DNA of 64,000 nucleotides from G963663775 sp963663775 (GCA_963663775.1 OY760624.1:1860001-1924000); one strand, 5' to 3'. Shown: positions 18,158-25,862, numbered from the stretch's first letter. Notes: generated by a model not told the origin, from the sequence alone. Numbers and translations: made by a program.

Positions 18158-19759
18158 TTGCGGCATAAAAAACAGAATTTTCTGGAGGGTGCGTTTGTGC
18201 TGCTTGCTGCGAGTCTGCTCGTCAAGCTAATTGGTGCATTTTTTCGCATTCCGCTTAAAAATCAGCTGGGTTCGGAGGGCATGGGGCTGTTTTCAGTCGC
18301 CTATCGCCTGTACAGCGCAATGCTCATTATTGCAACGGTTGGATTGCCGGTTGCACTGTCCAAAATGGTGGCGGAAGCCTCCACTATGGGGCGCATGAAA
18401 GAGGTGGGACGTATCACACGGGTTGCAGCATTGCTGTTTGTGCCCGTTGGCTTGGTTGCGGCACTGCTCTTGTATGGGTTTGCCCATCCGTTGGCACGCA
18501 TGATTGGCGATGAACGTGCCTATTTGGCAGTGATAGCCATTGCGCCATCGGTGTTTTTGGTGGCGATTATCTGCGTGTTTCGTGGATATTATCAAGGGCA
18601 GTTCAATATGATACCGACAGCAGTGTCGCAAGTGATCGAAGCGATGGGCAAGCTGTTCATTGGGTTGGGACTGTCCACGTTCGCCATGCTACGTGGGGCA
18701 TCTTTGACCGTGACAGTGGCGTGCGCTGTGCTGGGTGTCACCATTGGAGAGCTTGTCAGCTTGCTATATTTGGTGATGCAGACCATTGGAAGCCACAAAA
18801 ATCGCACGGTGGTGAGCGAAGCGGTCAGACCCGTGCGGGAAATTGTGAGAAATTTGATGGTGCTGGCGATTCCCATTACGATTAGTGCCTCTGTCATGAG
18901 TTTAACCGACTTGATTGATATGGGATTGGTCATGAATCGCTTGCAGGCAATTGGCATGCAGCCAACGGAGGCCACCAAACAATATGGAATTTACACCTCC
19001 ATGCCGATTACGTTTTTTAATTTGCCGCAAACCTTGATTACTGCGCTTGCGGTGAGTATCATTCCGGCGATTTCAGGGGCACTTGCACAGCAAAACACGA
19101 GGAAAGTGCAAAAAACGGTGGGGTCTGCCTTGCGAATGGGGCTGCTGATTGCCCTGCCCGCAGGTGCGGGATATGCAGTGCTGGGCGGACCCATTCTGCG
19201 CTTGGTGTTTAATGAGGACACGGTCGCAGCGACCCCCATGCTGCAAATTTTGGGGCTTGCAGTGCCTTGCGTTGCCATTGTTTCGTTGACCAATGCTACC
19301 TTGCAGGCATTGGGAAGAACGGATTTGCCCATTATCAGCATGTTTATGGGGGGCATCTTGAAGTTGGTGGGAGATTATTTCCTGATTGCGACAGGAAATA
19401 TCGGAATTTTGGGTGCGCCCATCAGTACGGTGATTTGTTATGCGGCAATTGCAGTGCTGAATTTGGTGCACATTCAACGCTTACATCGAGTGTTGCCGCC
19501 GATTGGGCAGACCCTGCTGCGGCCATTGGCGGCGTCAATTGGTATGGCGGCGTGTGCGGATATTTTGTACATCACCCTGTCTGGATTCTTGCCTGCGGCA
19601 ATGGCAACGCTGCTGTCAATTGTGCTGGCGTCTGGCATTTATCTGGCATTGCTGCTGCATCTGCGTGCGGTGGCACGGGAAGATGTTCTGATGATGCCAA
19701 AAGGAGAAAAAATTGCAAATGCGCTGCGGCTGCGTGGGGAAAAGGAGAACATATCATGA
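18158..19759 (+). CDS. spoVB: Stage V sporulation protein B-like lipid flippase
   Basis: This is a polytopic MOP/MATE-superfamily exporter (SpoVB/MurJ-like) with about 14 predicted membrane segments, thought to flip lipid-linked cell-wall precursors for spore cortex. The frame is open from 18041, but that part reads as intergenic sequence. TTG at 18158 (533 residues) is preferred because GGAAAGG (18141-18147) lies 10 nt before it and the protein then begins LRHKKQNFLEGAFVLLAAS as in the family; GTG at 18149 is the alternative. Its last bases overlap mazG (ATGA), starting the classical spoVB-mazG-rqcP-yabP-yabQ-divIC block known from Bacillus (yabM to yabR). Confidence 0.88.
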   Translation: MRHKKQNFLEGAFVLLAASLLVKLIGAFFRIPLKNQLGSEGMGLFSVAYRLYSAMLIIATVGLPVALSKMVAEASTMGRMKEVGRITRVAALLFVPVGLVAALLLYGFAHPLARMIGDERAYLAVIAIAPSVFLVAIICVFRGYYQGQFNMIPTAVSQVIEAMGKLFIGLGLSTFAMLRGASLTVTVACAVLGVTIGELVSLLYLVMQTIGSHKNRTVVSEAVRPVREIVRNLMVLAIPITISASVMSLTDLIDMGLVMNRLQAIGMQPTEATKQYGIYTSMPITFFNLPQTLITALAVSIIPAISGALAQQNTRKVQKTVGSALRMGLLIALPAGAGYAVLGGPILRLVFNEDTVAATPMLQILGLAVPCVAIVSLTNATLQALGRTDLPIISMFMGGILKLVGDYFLIATGNIGILGAPISTVICYAAIAVLNLVHIQRLHRVLPPIGQTLLRPLAASIGMAACADILYITLSGFLPAAMATLLSIVLASGIYLALLLHLRAVAREDVLMMPKGEKIANALRLRGEKENIS

Positions 19760-20550
19760 ATTTTCAAATCAAAGAGCAATATACCATAGAGGATTTGGTT
19801 GAAATTGTGCAGTTGTTGCGTGCACCAGATGGATGCCCGTGGGATCGTGAACAAACGCATGAAAGCATCCGCAGAAATTTTTTGGAAGAAGCATATGAGG
19901 TGGCAGAGGCCATTGATGAGGGCAATGCAGCGCATTTGCAGGAAGAATTGGGCGATGTGCTGCTGCAAGTGGTGTTTCATACCGAAATTGAGCGTGAAAA
20001 ACAGGTTTTTGACATTACAGATGTTGCAGACGGCGTTTGCAAGAAGCTGATTTATCGGCATCCGCATATTTTCAGCACGGTGGAGGTTGCCTCCACAGAA
20101 GAAGTGCTACAAAATTGGGATGCACTCAAGCGGGTGGAAAAAAGGCAGGAAACCGTGACGGATACGATGCAAAGCGTGGCAAGAAGTCTGCCGCAGCTGC
20201 TGCGTGCCGATAAAATTCAAGGCAAAGCGAAAAAAAGTGGCTTTGATTGGGATGATGTGCAGGGAGCGATGGATAAAGTGCGGGAAGAAACCGAAGAAGT
20301 ATCTCGTGCACTCGCTGGAGAAGGGGATGCGGTGGAGGAAATCGGCGATCTGCTGTTTGCGGTAGTAAACGTGGCTCGTTTCCTAAAAGCAGACCCAGAG
20401 CAGGCATTGGAGCAGGCAAACGACAAGTTTATTGCACGTTTTGCAAAGATGGAAGCCCTTGCCGCAAAGAAAGGGACAGCGTTTGACACGTTGTCCTTAC
20501 AGGAAATGGAGCAACTTTGGCAGACTGTCAAAGCAAAAGAGGGAAAATAA
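19756..20550 (+). CDS. mazG: Nucleoside triphosphate pyrophosphohydrolase MazG
   Basis: MazG hydrolyses (d)NTPs to monophosphate and pyrophosphate, clearing damaged nucleotides or lowering (p)ppGpp. The 264-residue protein has two MazG repeats. The first holds CPWDREQTH and EEAYEVAEAID followed by EELGDVLLQVVFH (about 24-77), the Mg-binding EExxE...ExxD pattern; the second holds EEVSRALAG and EEIGDLLFAVVNVARF (about 180-213). The frame is open far upstream, but ATG at 19756 has AAAGGAG 7 nt before it and matches the family start. It corresponds to the C-terminal part of B. subtilis YabN. It is translationally coupled to spoVB. Confidence 0.93.
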   Translation: MNFQIKEQYTIEDLVEIVQLLRAPDGCPWDREQTHESIRRNFLEEAYEVAEAIDEGNAAHLQEELGDVLLQVVFHTEIEREKQVFDITDVADGVCKKLIYRHPHIFSTVEVASTEEVLQNWDALKRVEKRQETVTDTMQSVARSLPQLLRADKIQGKAKKSGFDWDDVQGAMDKVREETEEVSRALAGEGDAVEEIGDLLFAVVNVARFLKADPEQALEQANDKFIARFAKMEALAAKKGTAFDTLSLQEMEQLWQTVKAKEGK

Positions 20551-20626
20551 TAGGCAGTTTCATGAAATCCGCAATTTTGTGCGGCATGGCGACGGTGTGT
20601 AGAGATAGGGAGGATAAAGGACACGT

Positions 20627-20917
20627 ATGAACAAAAGTGAATTTATCAATATGGTAGCAGATAAAACAGAACTCACCAAAAAGGATACGGAAAAAGTGCT
20701 GGATGCGATTACAGAGAGCATTGGCGAATTGCTTGCGCAGGCGGACAAGCTGCAGTTGGTCGGCTTTGGAACGTTTGAAACCAAGGTGCGGGCAGAGCGC
20801 ACCGGCAGAAACCCCAAAACCGGAGAAACTGTGATGATTGCGCAGGCGACCGTTCCTGTGTTTAAGCCAGGAAAACAGTTGAAAGAACGGGTGAATGGAG
20901 TGGATGTATGCGACTAG
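20627..20917 (+). CDS. hup: HU family DNA-binding protein
   Basis: This 96-residue histone-like protein bends and compacts DNA as a dimer. It starts MNKSEFINMVADK, and the DNA-binding arm with GFGTFETKVRAER and GRNPKTGE is complete (about 46-66). It overlaps rqcP by 10 nt. In B. subtilis the hbs gene lies elsewhere; hup between mazG and rqcP is common in Clostridia. Confidence 0.95.
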   Translation: MNKSEFINMVADKTELTKKDTEKVLDAITESIGELLAQADKLQLVGFGTFETKVRAERTGRNPKTGETVMIAQATVPVFKPGKQLKERVNGVDVCD

Positions 20918-21150
20918 ACAAATATCTGAAGGTGTCACGCTTGATTAAGCGCCGCACCATTGCCAATGAGGCGTGCGATGCGGCCCGCATTTCGGTGAAT
21001 GGAAAGCCGGTGAAGGCATCCTATCAAGTAAAAATCGGCGATGAGATTGCCATTGCATTTGGACAGCGCACCATGAAAGTGGAGGTGCTACAGGTGAGTG
21101 AGCATGTGCTCAAAAATGATGCAGCTGCCTTGTATCGGGAAATTCAATAG
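20908..21150 (+). CDS. rqcP: S4-domain RNA-binding protein RqcP (YabO)
   Basis: This 80-residue S4 protein begins MRLDKYLKVSRLIKRRTIAN. In B. subtilis RqcP works with RqcH to add alanine tails to stalled nascent chains on the 50S subunit. Nearly the entire protein is the S4 fold (RLDKYLKVSRL to KIGDEIAIAF). The start overlaps hup by 10 nt. Its place before yabP fits YabO exactly; HslR is the related alternative name. Confidence 0.9.
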   Translation: MRLDKYLKVSRLIKRRTIANEACDAARISVNGKPVKASYQVKIGDEIAIAFGQRTMKVEVLQVSEHVLKNDAAALYREIQ

Positions 21151-21185
21151 CAGACATCATGCTCCTGCATTGGCGGCATATTTGA

Positions 21186-21222
21186 CCCCTGTATTCCATA
21201 TAATTTGGGTACAGGGGCCTTT
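21186..21222 (+). terminator. Terminator or attenuator before yabP
   Basis: CCCCTGTA (21186-21193) and TACAGGGG (21210-21217) form an 8-bp stem followed by CCTTTT. A TATAAT (21200-21205) lies in the loop, so the region may also hold a yabP promoter, perhaps for a sporulation sigma factor. Confidence 0.55.
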
Positions 21223-21244
21223 TGCGTGCAGAAAGGAGAAATGT

Positions 21245-21538
21245 ATGACCAATGAAGAAAAACTGCGGCGTACCGGCGCAGAAATGCAAAATAATGTGAT
21301 TTTAGAAGGGCGGGCTCGCTTGAGTGTTTCTGGTGTTGTGGATGTAGAAAGCTTTGATGAAACCTTGGTGCTTATGGAAACCAGCGATGGCATGCTGAGT
21401 GTGCGGGGGAGCGGTCTGCATATGGAAAAGCTGAATCTGGAAAACGGTGAGTTGGCATTGGTGGGCGAAATTACTGCACTGGAATATGATGACCGTGTTT
21501 CTGCGCGCACAGGTCTGCTTGCGCGCCTGTTTGGCTGA
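21245..21538 (+). CDS. yabP: Sporulation protein YabP
   Basis: This 97-residue protein of the YabP/YqfC family is needed for sporulation in Bacillus and acts in the mother cell. The core pattern RLSVSGVVDVESFDE and LVLMETSDGMLSVRGSGLHME (split, about 21-62) is typical, and LENGELALVGEI follows. The frame is open from 21098, but ATG at 21245 has AGAAAGGAG 7 nt upstream and starts like the family. It overlaps yabQ by one base (TGATG). Confidence 0.92.
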   Translation: MTNEEKLRRTGAEMQNNVILEGRARLSVSGVVDVESFDETLVLMETSDGMLSVRGSGLHMEKLNLENGELALVGEITALEYDDRVSARTGLLARLFG

Positions 21539-21981
21539 TGCGTATTTCGGTAGCGTTTCAGACGCTGGTGTTTTTGTGGGCAGTGCTGCTCGGCATGCTG
21601 TTTGGTGCCGTTTATGATATTCTGAAAGTGGTTCGTTTCATGCTGGCAGGAAAGTGGAGCACACAGCTGTGCGATGCACTGTTTTGGCTGTTTGTGCTGC
21701 TTTCCGGCTTTGTGTTTGTGCTGACGGTAGCGCAGGGAGATGGGCGAGGATATATCGCCATCGGGGTGTTTGGCGGCGTTTTGTTGTATCGGATGACGTT
21801 AGGACCGCTCGTTTATGGCTCGGTTCATATGGTTTTACAACTGATTTGTCAGCTCATGCGGCGCTTTTTCGCTTTGGTTGGAAAAAAAACACAGCTGTTG
21901 TATGCGATAATACAATGCCAAAATCAGAAAATATACGAAAAAGCAAAAAAAATACTTTCATTTTCCTCTAAAAGGGGTTAA
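21538..21981 (+). CDS. yabQ: Spore cortex biosynthesis protein YabQ
   Basis: This 147-residue membrane protein has about three hydrophobic segments (about 4-30, 40-62, 68-88) and a basic tail. YabQ is needed for spore cortex formation and sits around the forespore in Bacillus. The motif GAVYDILKVVRF near 23-34 is the family hallmark. It is immediately downstream of yabP and followed 47 nt later by divIC. Confidence 0.88.
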   Translation: MRISVAFQTLVFLWAVLLGMLFGAVYDILKVVRFMLAGKWSTQLCDALFWLFVLLSGFVFVLTVAQGDGRGYIAIGVFGGVLLYRMTLGPLVYGSVHMVLQLICQLMRRFFALVGKKTQLLYAIIQCQNQKIYEKAKKILSFSSKRG

Positions 21982-22028
21982 ACTATAGTAGATAGCAATT
22001 GTTTATCGGAACGGAATGGAGGGGAATC

Positions 22029-22319
22029 GTGCGGAACAGAAACAAACGAAATATGCCTGTGGTTGCGAAAGTCGGGCTGTTTTGTTTTGCTGTTTATGCA
22101 GCCATTTCACTGATTCAAATTCAGTTGCAAATCAATGAGAAAAACGCTGAGTTAGATGATTTAGAGATGCAAATACAGCAAAGTGAAATGGAGAACAGTG
22201 CTTTGCGGCAGAGCATTGAGGAAGGGGCATCGGACGATTATATTGCGTCCATTGCACGCAGCAAGTTGGGATACGCATACCCCAATGAGAGAAAATTTGT
22301 GGATGCTTCCAGTAAATAA
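22029..22319 (+). CDS. divIC: Septum formation initiator DivIC/FtsB-like
   Basis: This 96-residue bitopic protein of the divisome has a basic N-terminus, one membrane segment (about 10-30), then a coiled coil (about 33-65, EKNAELDDLEMQIQQSEMEN) and the family ending ASIARSKLGYAYPNE. GTG at 22029 is chosen because GGAGGGG ends 4 nt before it; the frame is open from 21999. The position between yabQ and yabR matches Bacillus exactly. Confidence 0.9.
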   Translation: MRNRNKRNMPVVAKVGLFCFAVYAAISLIQIQLQINEKNAELDDLEMQIQQSEMENSALRQSIEEGASDDYIASIARSKLGYAYPNERKFVDASSK

Positions 22320-22371
22320 AGTTTGAAGAAATTGTTTCAATTATAATAAAAGCGGAGGACAAACAGAACAT

Positions 22372-22848
22372 ATGGATTTGGCTATCGGATCGATTTATGA
22401 GGGGAAAGTCACCGGCATTACAAAATTCGGCGCTTTTGTTTCATTGCCGGAAGGAAAATCGGGCATGGTGCACATCTCGGAAATTGCAAACTCTTATGTG
22501 AATACCATTAGCGATTTTTTGCAAGAGGGACAGCAGGTCAATGTAAAAATTATCAATATTGATAATGAGGGACGCATTAACCTGTCCATCAAAAAAGCAA
22601 TGGCGCCGACAGAGCGGCAGCCTGCAGCCCCCGCACGTGGACAAGAACACTATGCGCCGCGTCCGGTAGCAGAACGTCGTCCACCACGTCCACGCAGCAC
22701 GGGATTCCGTGGCGGCAAGGTACCGGTTGACCCGTCTTCTATGACATTTGAGGATAAGCTCAAAATGTTCATGCAGGACAGCGAAAGCCGCCTGTCAGAC
22801 ATCAAGCATAATGCAGACCGTAAAAACGGCGCACGCCGCAAAAAGTAA
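22372..22848 (+). CDS. yabR: S1 RNA-binding domain protein YabR
   Basis: This 158-residue protein consists of one S1 domain (about 1-72, GSIYEGKVTGITKFGAFVSL and EGKSGMVHISEIA) and a Pro/Arg-rich linker (about 78-125), then a short charged helix. S1 proteins of this type (general stress protein 13/YabR group) bind RNA or ribosomes. It closes the spoVB-to-yabR block with a 52-nt gap after divIC and RBS GCGGAGGA. Confidence 0.9.
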   Translation: MDLAIGSIYEGKVTGITKFGAFVSLPEGKSGMVHISEIANSYVNTISDFLQEGQQVNVKIINIDNEGRINLSIKKAMAPTERQPAAPARGQEHYAPRPVAERRPPRPRSTGFRGGKVPVDPSSMTFEDKLKMFMQDSESRLSDIKHNADRKNGARRKK

Positions 22849-22861
22849 CTGCGCAGGTAAG

Positions 22862-22894
22862 AAAGCCGGGGCATCGCCTCGGTTTTCCTTTGTT
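22862..22894 (+). terminator. Terminator of the sporulation/division block
   Basis: CCGGGGC (22866-22872) pairs with GCCTCGG (22876-22882) with one G-U pair and is followed by TTTTCCTTTGTTTT. Confidence 0.7.
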
Positions 22895-22904
22895 TTCAGC
22901 ACAA

Positions 22905-22994
22905 AAGAAAAAAGCACCCGCCGAATGCGGGTGCCAAAATAGGATTGTGGGGATAAAGATATGAACGGTGCATGGTGATAGAAGTCTATCACCA
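22905..22994 (-). ncRNA. Candidate small RNA, unknown family
   Basis: All three signals read on the minus strand. A promoter TTGACA (23028-23023), 17 nt, TATTCT (23005-23000) would start RNA near 22994. The first about 25 nt form half of a perfect palindrome CATGGTGATAGA-AG-TCTATCACCATG (22971-22996). After a 36-nt unpaired stretch, GCACCCGC/GCGGGTGC (stem 22914-22934) is followed by TTTTTTCTTTT, a textbook terminator. The product would be about 90 nt. No minus-strand gene ends here to explain the terminator. An ATG at 22996 opens a frame but lacks a ribosome site. The palindrome could instead be a repressor site over the start point. No known RNA family was recognised. Confidence 0.5.
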
Positions 22995-22999
22995 TGATT

Positions 23000-23028
23000 A
23001 GAATAACATATATGGCAATGTTTGTCAA
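23000..23028 (-). promoter_or_regulatory. Promoter of the candidate small RNA
   Basis: TTGACA (perfect -35) at 23028-23023, 17-nt spacer, TATTCT at 23005-23000, read on the minus strand. It points away from the amidohydrolase gene that starts at 23058. Confidence 0.6.
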
Positions 23029-23057
23029 CCGTTTTCGAAAAAAATGTGAGGTGCAGC

Positions 23058-24230
23058 ATGAATGATATTGTAATCATCAACGCAGAGATTCTCCCCATGG
23101 AGGGAGCACCGCTGCGCAATGGATTTATATGGATTCAAAATGGAACAATCGCCGCTTTGGGTGAAATGAAAGCGCTTCCGGCAAATGCCGCAGGAGTGCC
23201 GACTTTGGATGCCGCAGGCGGTTATGTGCTGCCGGGATTGGTGGATGCGCACAGCCACATCGGCTTATATGAAGATGGGTTGGGTTTTGAAGGCGCAGAC
23301 GGCAATGAGGACACAGACCCTGTGACACCGCAGATGCGTGCCTTGGATGGCATCAATCCGATGGAACGTGCCTTTCGAGAGGCACGGGAAGCGGGTGTCA
23401 CAAGTGTTGTGGTCAGTCCGGGCAGTGCCAATCCGATTGGCGGGCAGTTGGTGGCAATGAAGACCTATGGTCGGCGTGTGGATGACATGGTGCTGTGTCA
23501 GCCGGTGGCGATGAAAATGGCGCTGGGGGAAAATCCGAAAACCACATACCACGATAAGGATGCGTCACCGGTCACCCGCATGGCAACGGCGGCAATTATT
23601 CGGGAACAATTGGAAAAAGCGACCGAATATATGGAGAAAAAGTTGGACGAAGAGGCGGAACCACCGGAGTTTGATGCAAAGCTGGAGGCGATGCTGCCCG
23701 TTGTGAAGCGGGAGATTCCCGTGCATTTTCATGCCCATCGTGCCGATGATATGTTTACGGCGCTGCGCATCGCCAAAGAGTTTTCGCTCAAGGCAGTGCT
23801 CGTGCATGGGACAGAAGGCTATTTGGTGGCCGATTTATTGGCGCAGGAACAAGTGCCCATCATCAGTGGTCCGTTGATGACCGACCGCTCCAAGCCGGAA
23901 CTGGTGAACCAGACCGAGCGTGCCCCCGGCATTTTGGCGAAGGCAGGCATTTTGACAGCGATTAGCAACGACCATCCGGAAACCCCTGAAAAATATTTAC
24001 TGCAGACGGCTATGGTTGCGGTCAGAGCCGGTATGGAAGAGGACGAGGCGTTACGTGCGATTACCATCAATGGTGCACGCATTGCCGGCATTGCAGACCG
24101 TGTGGGGTCCTTGTGTGTGGGCAAAGATGGCGATGTGGTTGTATATTCAGGACATCCTTTTGACTATAAAAGCTGTGTAAAAGCAGTATTTTGTGAGGGA
24201 AGTTGTATTTATAGGAGGAACGAAGAATGA
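23058..24230 (+). CDS. Amidohydrolase, imidazolonepropionase-like
   Basis: This 390-residue metal-dependent hydrolase of the amidohydrolase superfamily has the metal motif LVDAHSHIGLYEDG (His near 62 and 64) after an N-terminal beta sandwich, a later His block HFHAHRAD (about 223-230), LVHGTEGY (about 245) and the Asp strand ISNDHPETP (about 302-310). Ring-opening of a cyclic amide or deamination is the family reaction; the substrate is unknown. ATG at 23058 with GAGGTG 5 nt upstream is preferred over the open frame from 23022. Its stop overlaps the next gene by 4 nt, so it is coupled to a fumarase alpha subunit, an odd partner. Confidence 0.82.
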   Translation: MNDIVIINAEILPMEGAPLRNGFIWIQNGTIAALGEMKALPANAAGVPTLDAAGGYVLPGLVDAHSHIGLYEDGLGFEGADGNEDTDPVTPQMRALDGINPMERAFREAREAGVTSVVVSPGSANPIGGQLVAMKTYGRRVDDMVLCQPVAMKMALGENPKTTYHDKDASPVTRMATAAIIREQLEKATEYMEKKLDEEAEPPEFDAKLEAMLPVVKREIPVHFHAHRADDMFTALRIAKEFSLKAVLVHGTEGYLVADLLAQEQVPIISGPLMTDRSKPELVNQTERAPGILAKAGILTAISNDHPETPEKYLLQTAMVAVRAGMEEDEALRAITINGARIAGIADRVGSLCVGKDGDVVVYSGHPFDYKSCVKAVFCEGSCIYRRNEE

Positions 24231-25069
24231 GAACGGTTCAAGTGTCAGAAATTACTGCTTTGGTGCGTCAGTTGTGCATGGAAGCAAATTACGTTTTGCC
24301 AAGCGATATTCGTCAGAGCATTGCGGAGGGATTGGAAAGCGAAAAATCAGCACTGGGAAAGTCCATTTTTGAAAAAATGCTGGAAAATTGTGACTTGGCA
24401 AAGCAAAACAACGTGCCTATCTGCCAAGATACTGGCATGGCGGTGGTTTTTGTAGAGTTGGGACAAGAAGTGCATTTGGAAGGCGGACTGCTGGAAGATG
24501 CCGTGCATGAAGGGGTGCGGCAAGGCTATATGGATGGCTATCTGCGCTGTTCCGTGGTGGGTGACCCGCTGCGCCGTGAAAACACGAATGACAATACGCC
24601 TGCTATTTTGTATACCTCGCTGACCGCAGGGGAGCAGGTGCATATCACCGTTGCACCGAAGGGATTTGGCAGCGAAAATATGAGTGCCATGAAGATGTTC
24701 ACGCCTGCGGCAACCAAACAGGACATCGTGAACTTTGTGGTGGAGGCTTGTGACAAGGCAGGGTCGAATCCTTGCCCGCCAATTGTCATTGGTGTTGGAC
24801 TGGGCGGCACATCGGACAAAGCTGCCTATTTGGCAAAGCGTGCCTTGATGCGTCCGGCGGGTACGCCATCTGGCGATGCGCTTTACAGCGAAATGGAGCA
24901 GGAAATTTTGCAGCGTGTGAATGCATTGGGCATCGGTCCGCAGGGCCTGGGCGGCACAGTGACCGCACTTTCGGTTGCCATTGAACCATTTGCAACGCAC
25001 ATCGCTGGCTTGCCTTGCGTTGTGAATATCGGCTGTCATGTGACCCGTCATGCAGAAGGTATTTTGTGA
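24227..25069 (+). CDS. Class I fumarase/tartrate dehydratase alpha subunit (orphan)
   Basis: This 280-residue alpha subunit belongs to the 4Fe-4S fumarase/TtdA family. Conserved blocks are PICQDTGMAVVFVELGQ (about 65-81), GFGSENMSAMKMFTP (about 144-158), NPCPPIVIGVGLGGTSDKA (about 183-201) and GCHVTRHAEG near the end; the Cys of each block is a likely cluster ligand. These enzymes need a beta subunit of about 180-190 residues that normally follows directly. Here the next gene is a ribosome hibernation factor 209 nt on, and no beta subunit is in the window. It is coupled to the amidohydrolase by ATGA. The reaction (fumarate, tartrate or similar) is unresolved. Confidence 0.85.
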   Translation: MRTVQVSEITALVRQLCMEANYVLPSDIRQSIAEGLESEKSALGKSIFEKMLENCDLAKQNNVPICQDTGMAVVFVELGQEVHLEGGLLEDAVHEGVRQGYMDGYLRCSVVGDPLRRENTNDNTPAILYTSLTAGEQVHITVAPKGFGSENMSAMKMFTPAATKQDIVNFVVEACDKAGSNPCPPIVIGVGLGGTSDKAAYLAKRALMRPAGTPSGDALYSEMEQEILQRVNALGIGPQGLGGTVTALSVAIEPFATHIAGLPCVVNIGCHVTRHAEGIL

Positions 25070-25112
25070 TATATTCACAAAAAAAGCGAAAAACAAAGAA
25101 AAAAAATGAAAA

Positions 25113-25148
25113 AGCAAGTTAGAATGAGAAAAGAGAAGATAACTTGCT
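25113..25148 (-). terminator. Stem-loop with minus-strand T-rich tail
   Basis: AGCAAGTTA (25113-25121) and TAACTTGCT (25140-25148) form a perfect 9-bp stem with an 18-nt purine loop. On the minus strand it runs into TTTTTCATTTTTTTTC. No minus-strand gene ends here. It may instead mark the 3' end of the fumarase transcript. Confidence 0.4.
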
Positions 25149-25197
25149 CTAATCGCTGAATATGGCATGTCGAAAACAGGCGAAAAATTTTGCAGTA

Positions 25198-25206
25198 TGA
25201 TATAAT
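25198..25206 (+). promoter_or_regulatory. Extended -10 promoter of hpf
   Basis: TGATATAAT: a perfect TATAAT (25201-25206) with the TGn extension. No good -35 is seen at 17 nt. The leader then carries a hairpin just before the ribosome site. Confidence 0.55.
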
Positions 25207-25245
25207 GATTACAGCAAATCCTACAATTGAATACGAAAAAATGAA

Positions 25246-25271
25246 GGAACATTTGATGTTCCGCGAGGAGT
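25246..25271 (+). promoter_or_regulatory. Hairpin next to the hpf ribosome site
   Basis: GGAACAT (25246-25252) and ATGTTCC (25256-25262) form a perfect 7-bp stem with a 3-nt loop, 4-5 nt before the GAGGAG ribosome site (about 25266-25271). It could influence translation or mRNA decay. Confidence 0.4.
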
Positions 25272-25278
25272 TGATGTT

Positions 25279-25809
25279 ATGAAATTCACCATCGTCGAGA
25301 GGAAAATGAAGATTTCTGATGAATTGCGCGAGTATGCATTGAGAAAGGTGGAAAAGCTGGAACGTTATTTCCAACATGATGCATCAGCCTCTATCACTTT
25401 TAGTGAACTTCGCGGCAGACAGACTGTAGAAGTCACTGTGAATCATAGTGGTATCATTTTCCGTGCTGAAGAGACAACAACTGATATGTTTGCCTCTGTG
25501 GATGGCGCGATTAGCAGCATCGAGCGTCAGATTCGCAAGAATAAGACCCGTCTGGAAAAGCGTCTGCGAGAGGGTGCGTTTGCCAAGGGCATGGTTCCCG
25601 GTGAAGGCGAATTTGCACAGGACGATTATGAAATCGTGCGCCGCAAGCGATTTGAGGTCACACCAATGACCTTGGATGAGGCGATTCTTCAGATGAATCT
25701 GCTAGGACATCAATTCTTTTTCTTCCAGAACATGGATGATAATAACGCCCATGCAGTGCTGTATAAGCGTGCATCCGGTGGATATGGATTGATTGAAAGC
25801 GATATGTAG
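25279..25809 (+). CDS. hpf: Ribosome hibernation-promoting factor, long form
   Basis: Long HPF pairs 70S ribosomes into inactive 100S dimers in stationary phase. The 176-residue protein has the N-terminal S30AE domain (about 1-100, MKFTIVERKMKISDELREYA) that sits in the decoding site, a linker, and the C-terminal dimerisation domain (about 118-176, IVRRKRFEVTPMTLDEAI to GGYGLIES). It stands alone, with an extended -10 promoter, a leader hairpin and a strong terminator. Confidence 0.96.
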   Translation: MKFTIVERKMKISDELREYALRKVEKLERYFQHDASASITFSELRGRQTVEVTVNHSGIIFRAEETTTDMFASVDGAISSIERQIRKNKTRLEKRLREGAFAKGMVPGEGEFAQDDYEIVRRKRFEVTPMTLDEAILQMNLLGHQFFFFQNMDDNNAHAVLYKRASGGYGLIESDM

Positions 25810-25820
25810 GCACAAAAGGA

Positions 25821-25856
25821 CAGGTCGGCAGCCAATAGGGAGCCGACCTGTTTTTG
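25821..25856 (+). terminator. Terminator of hpf
   Basis: CAGGTCGGC (25821-25829) and GCCGACCTG (25842-25850) form a perfect 9-bp stem followed by TTTTT. Confidence 0.9.
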
Positions 25857-25862
25857 CGTACT

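Noticed and set aside
19267..19755. N-terminal extension of the MazG frame
   Set aside because: This part overlaps the spoVB gene in another frame; ATG at 19756 has the ribosome site and the family start.
22795..23028. 77-codon minus-strand frame across the small-RNA candidate
   Set aside because: It runs through the terminator and into yabR, and none of its starts has a ribosome site.
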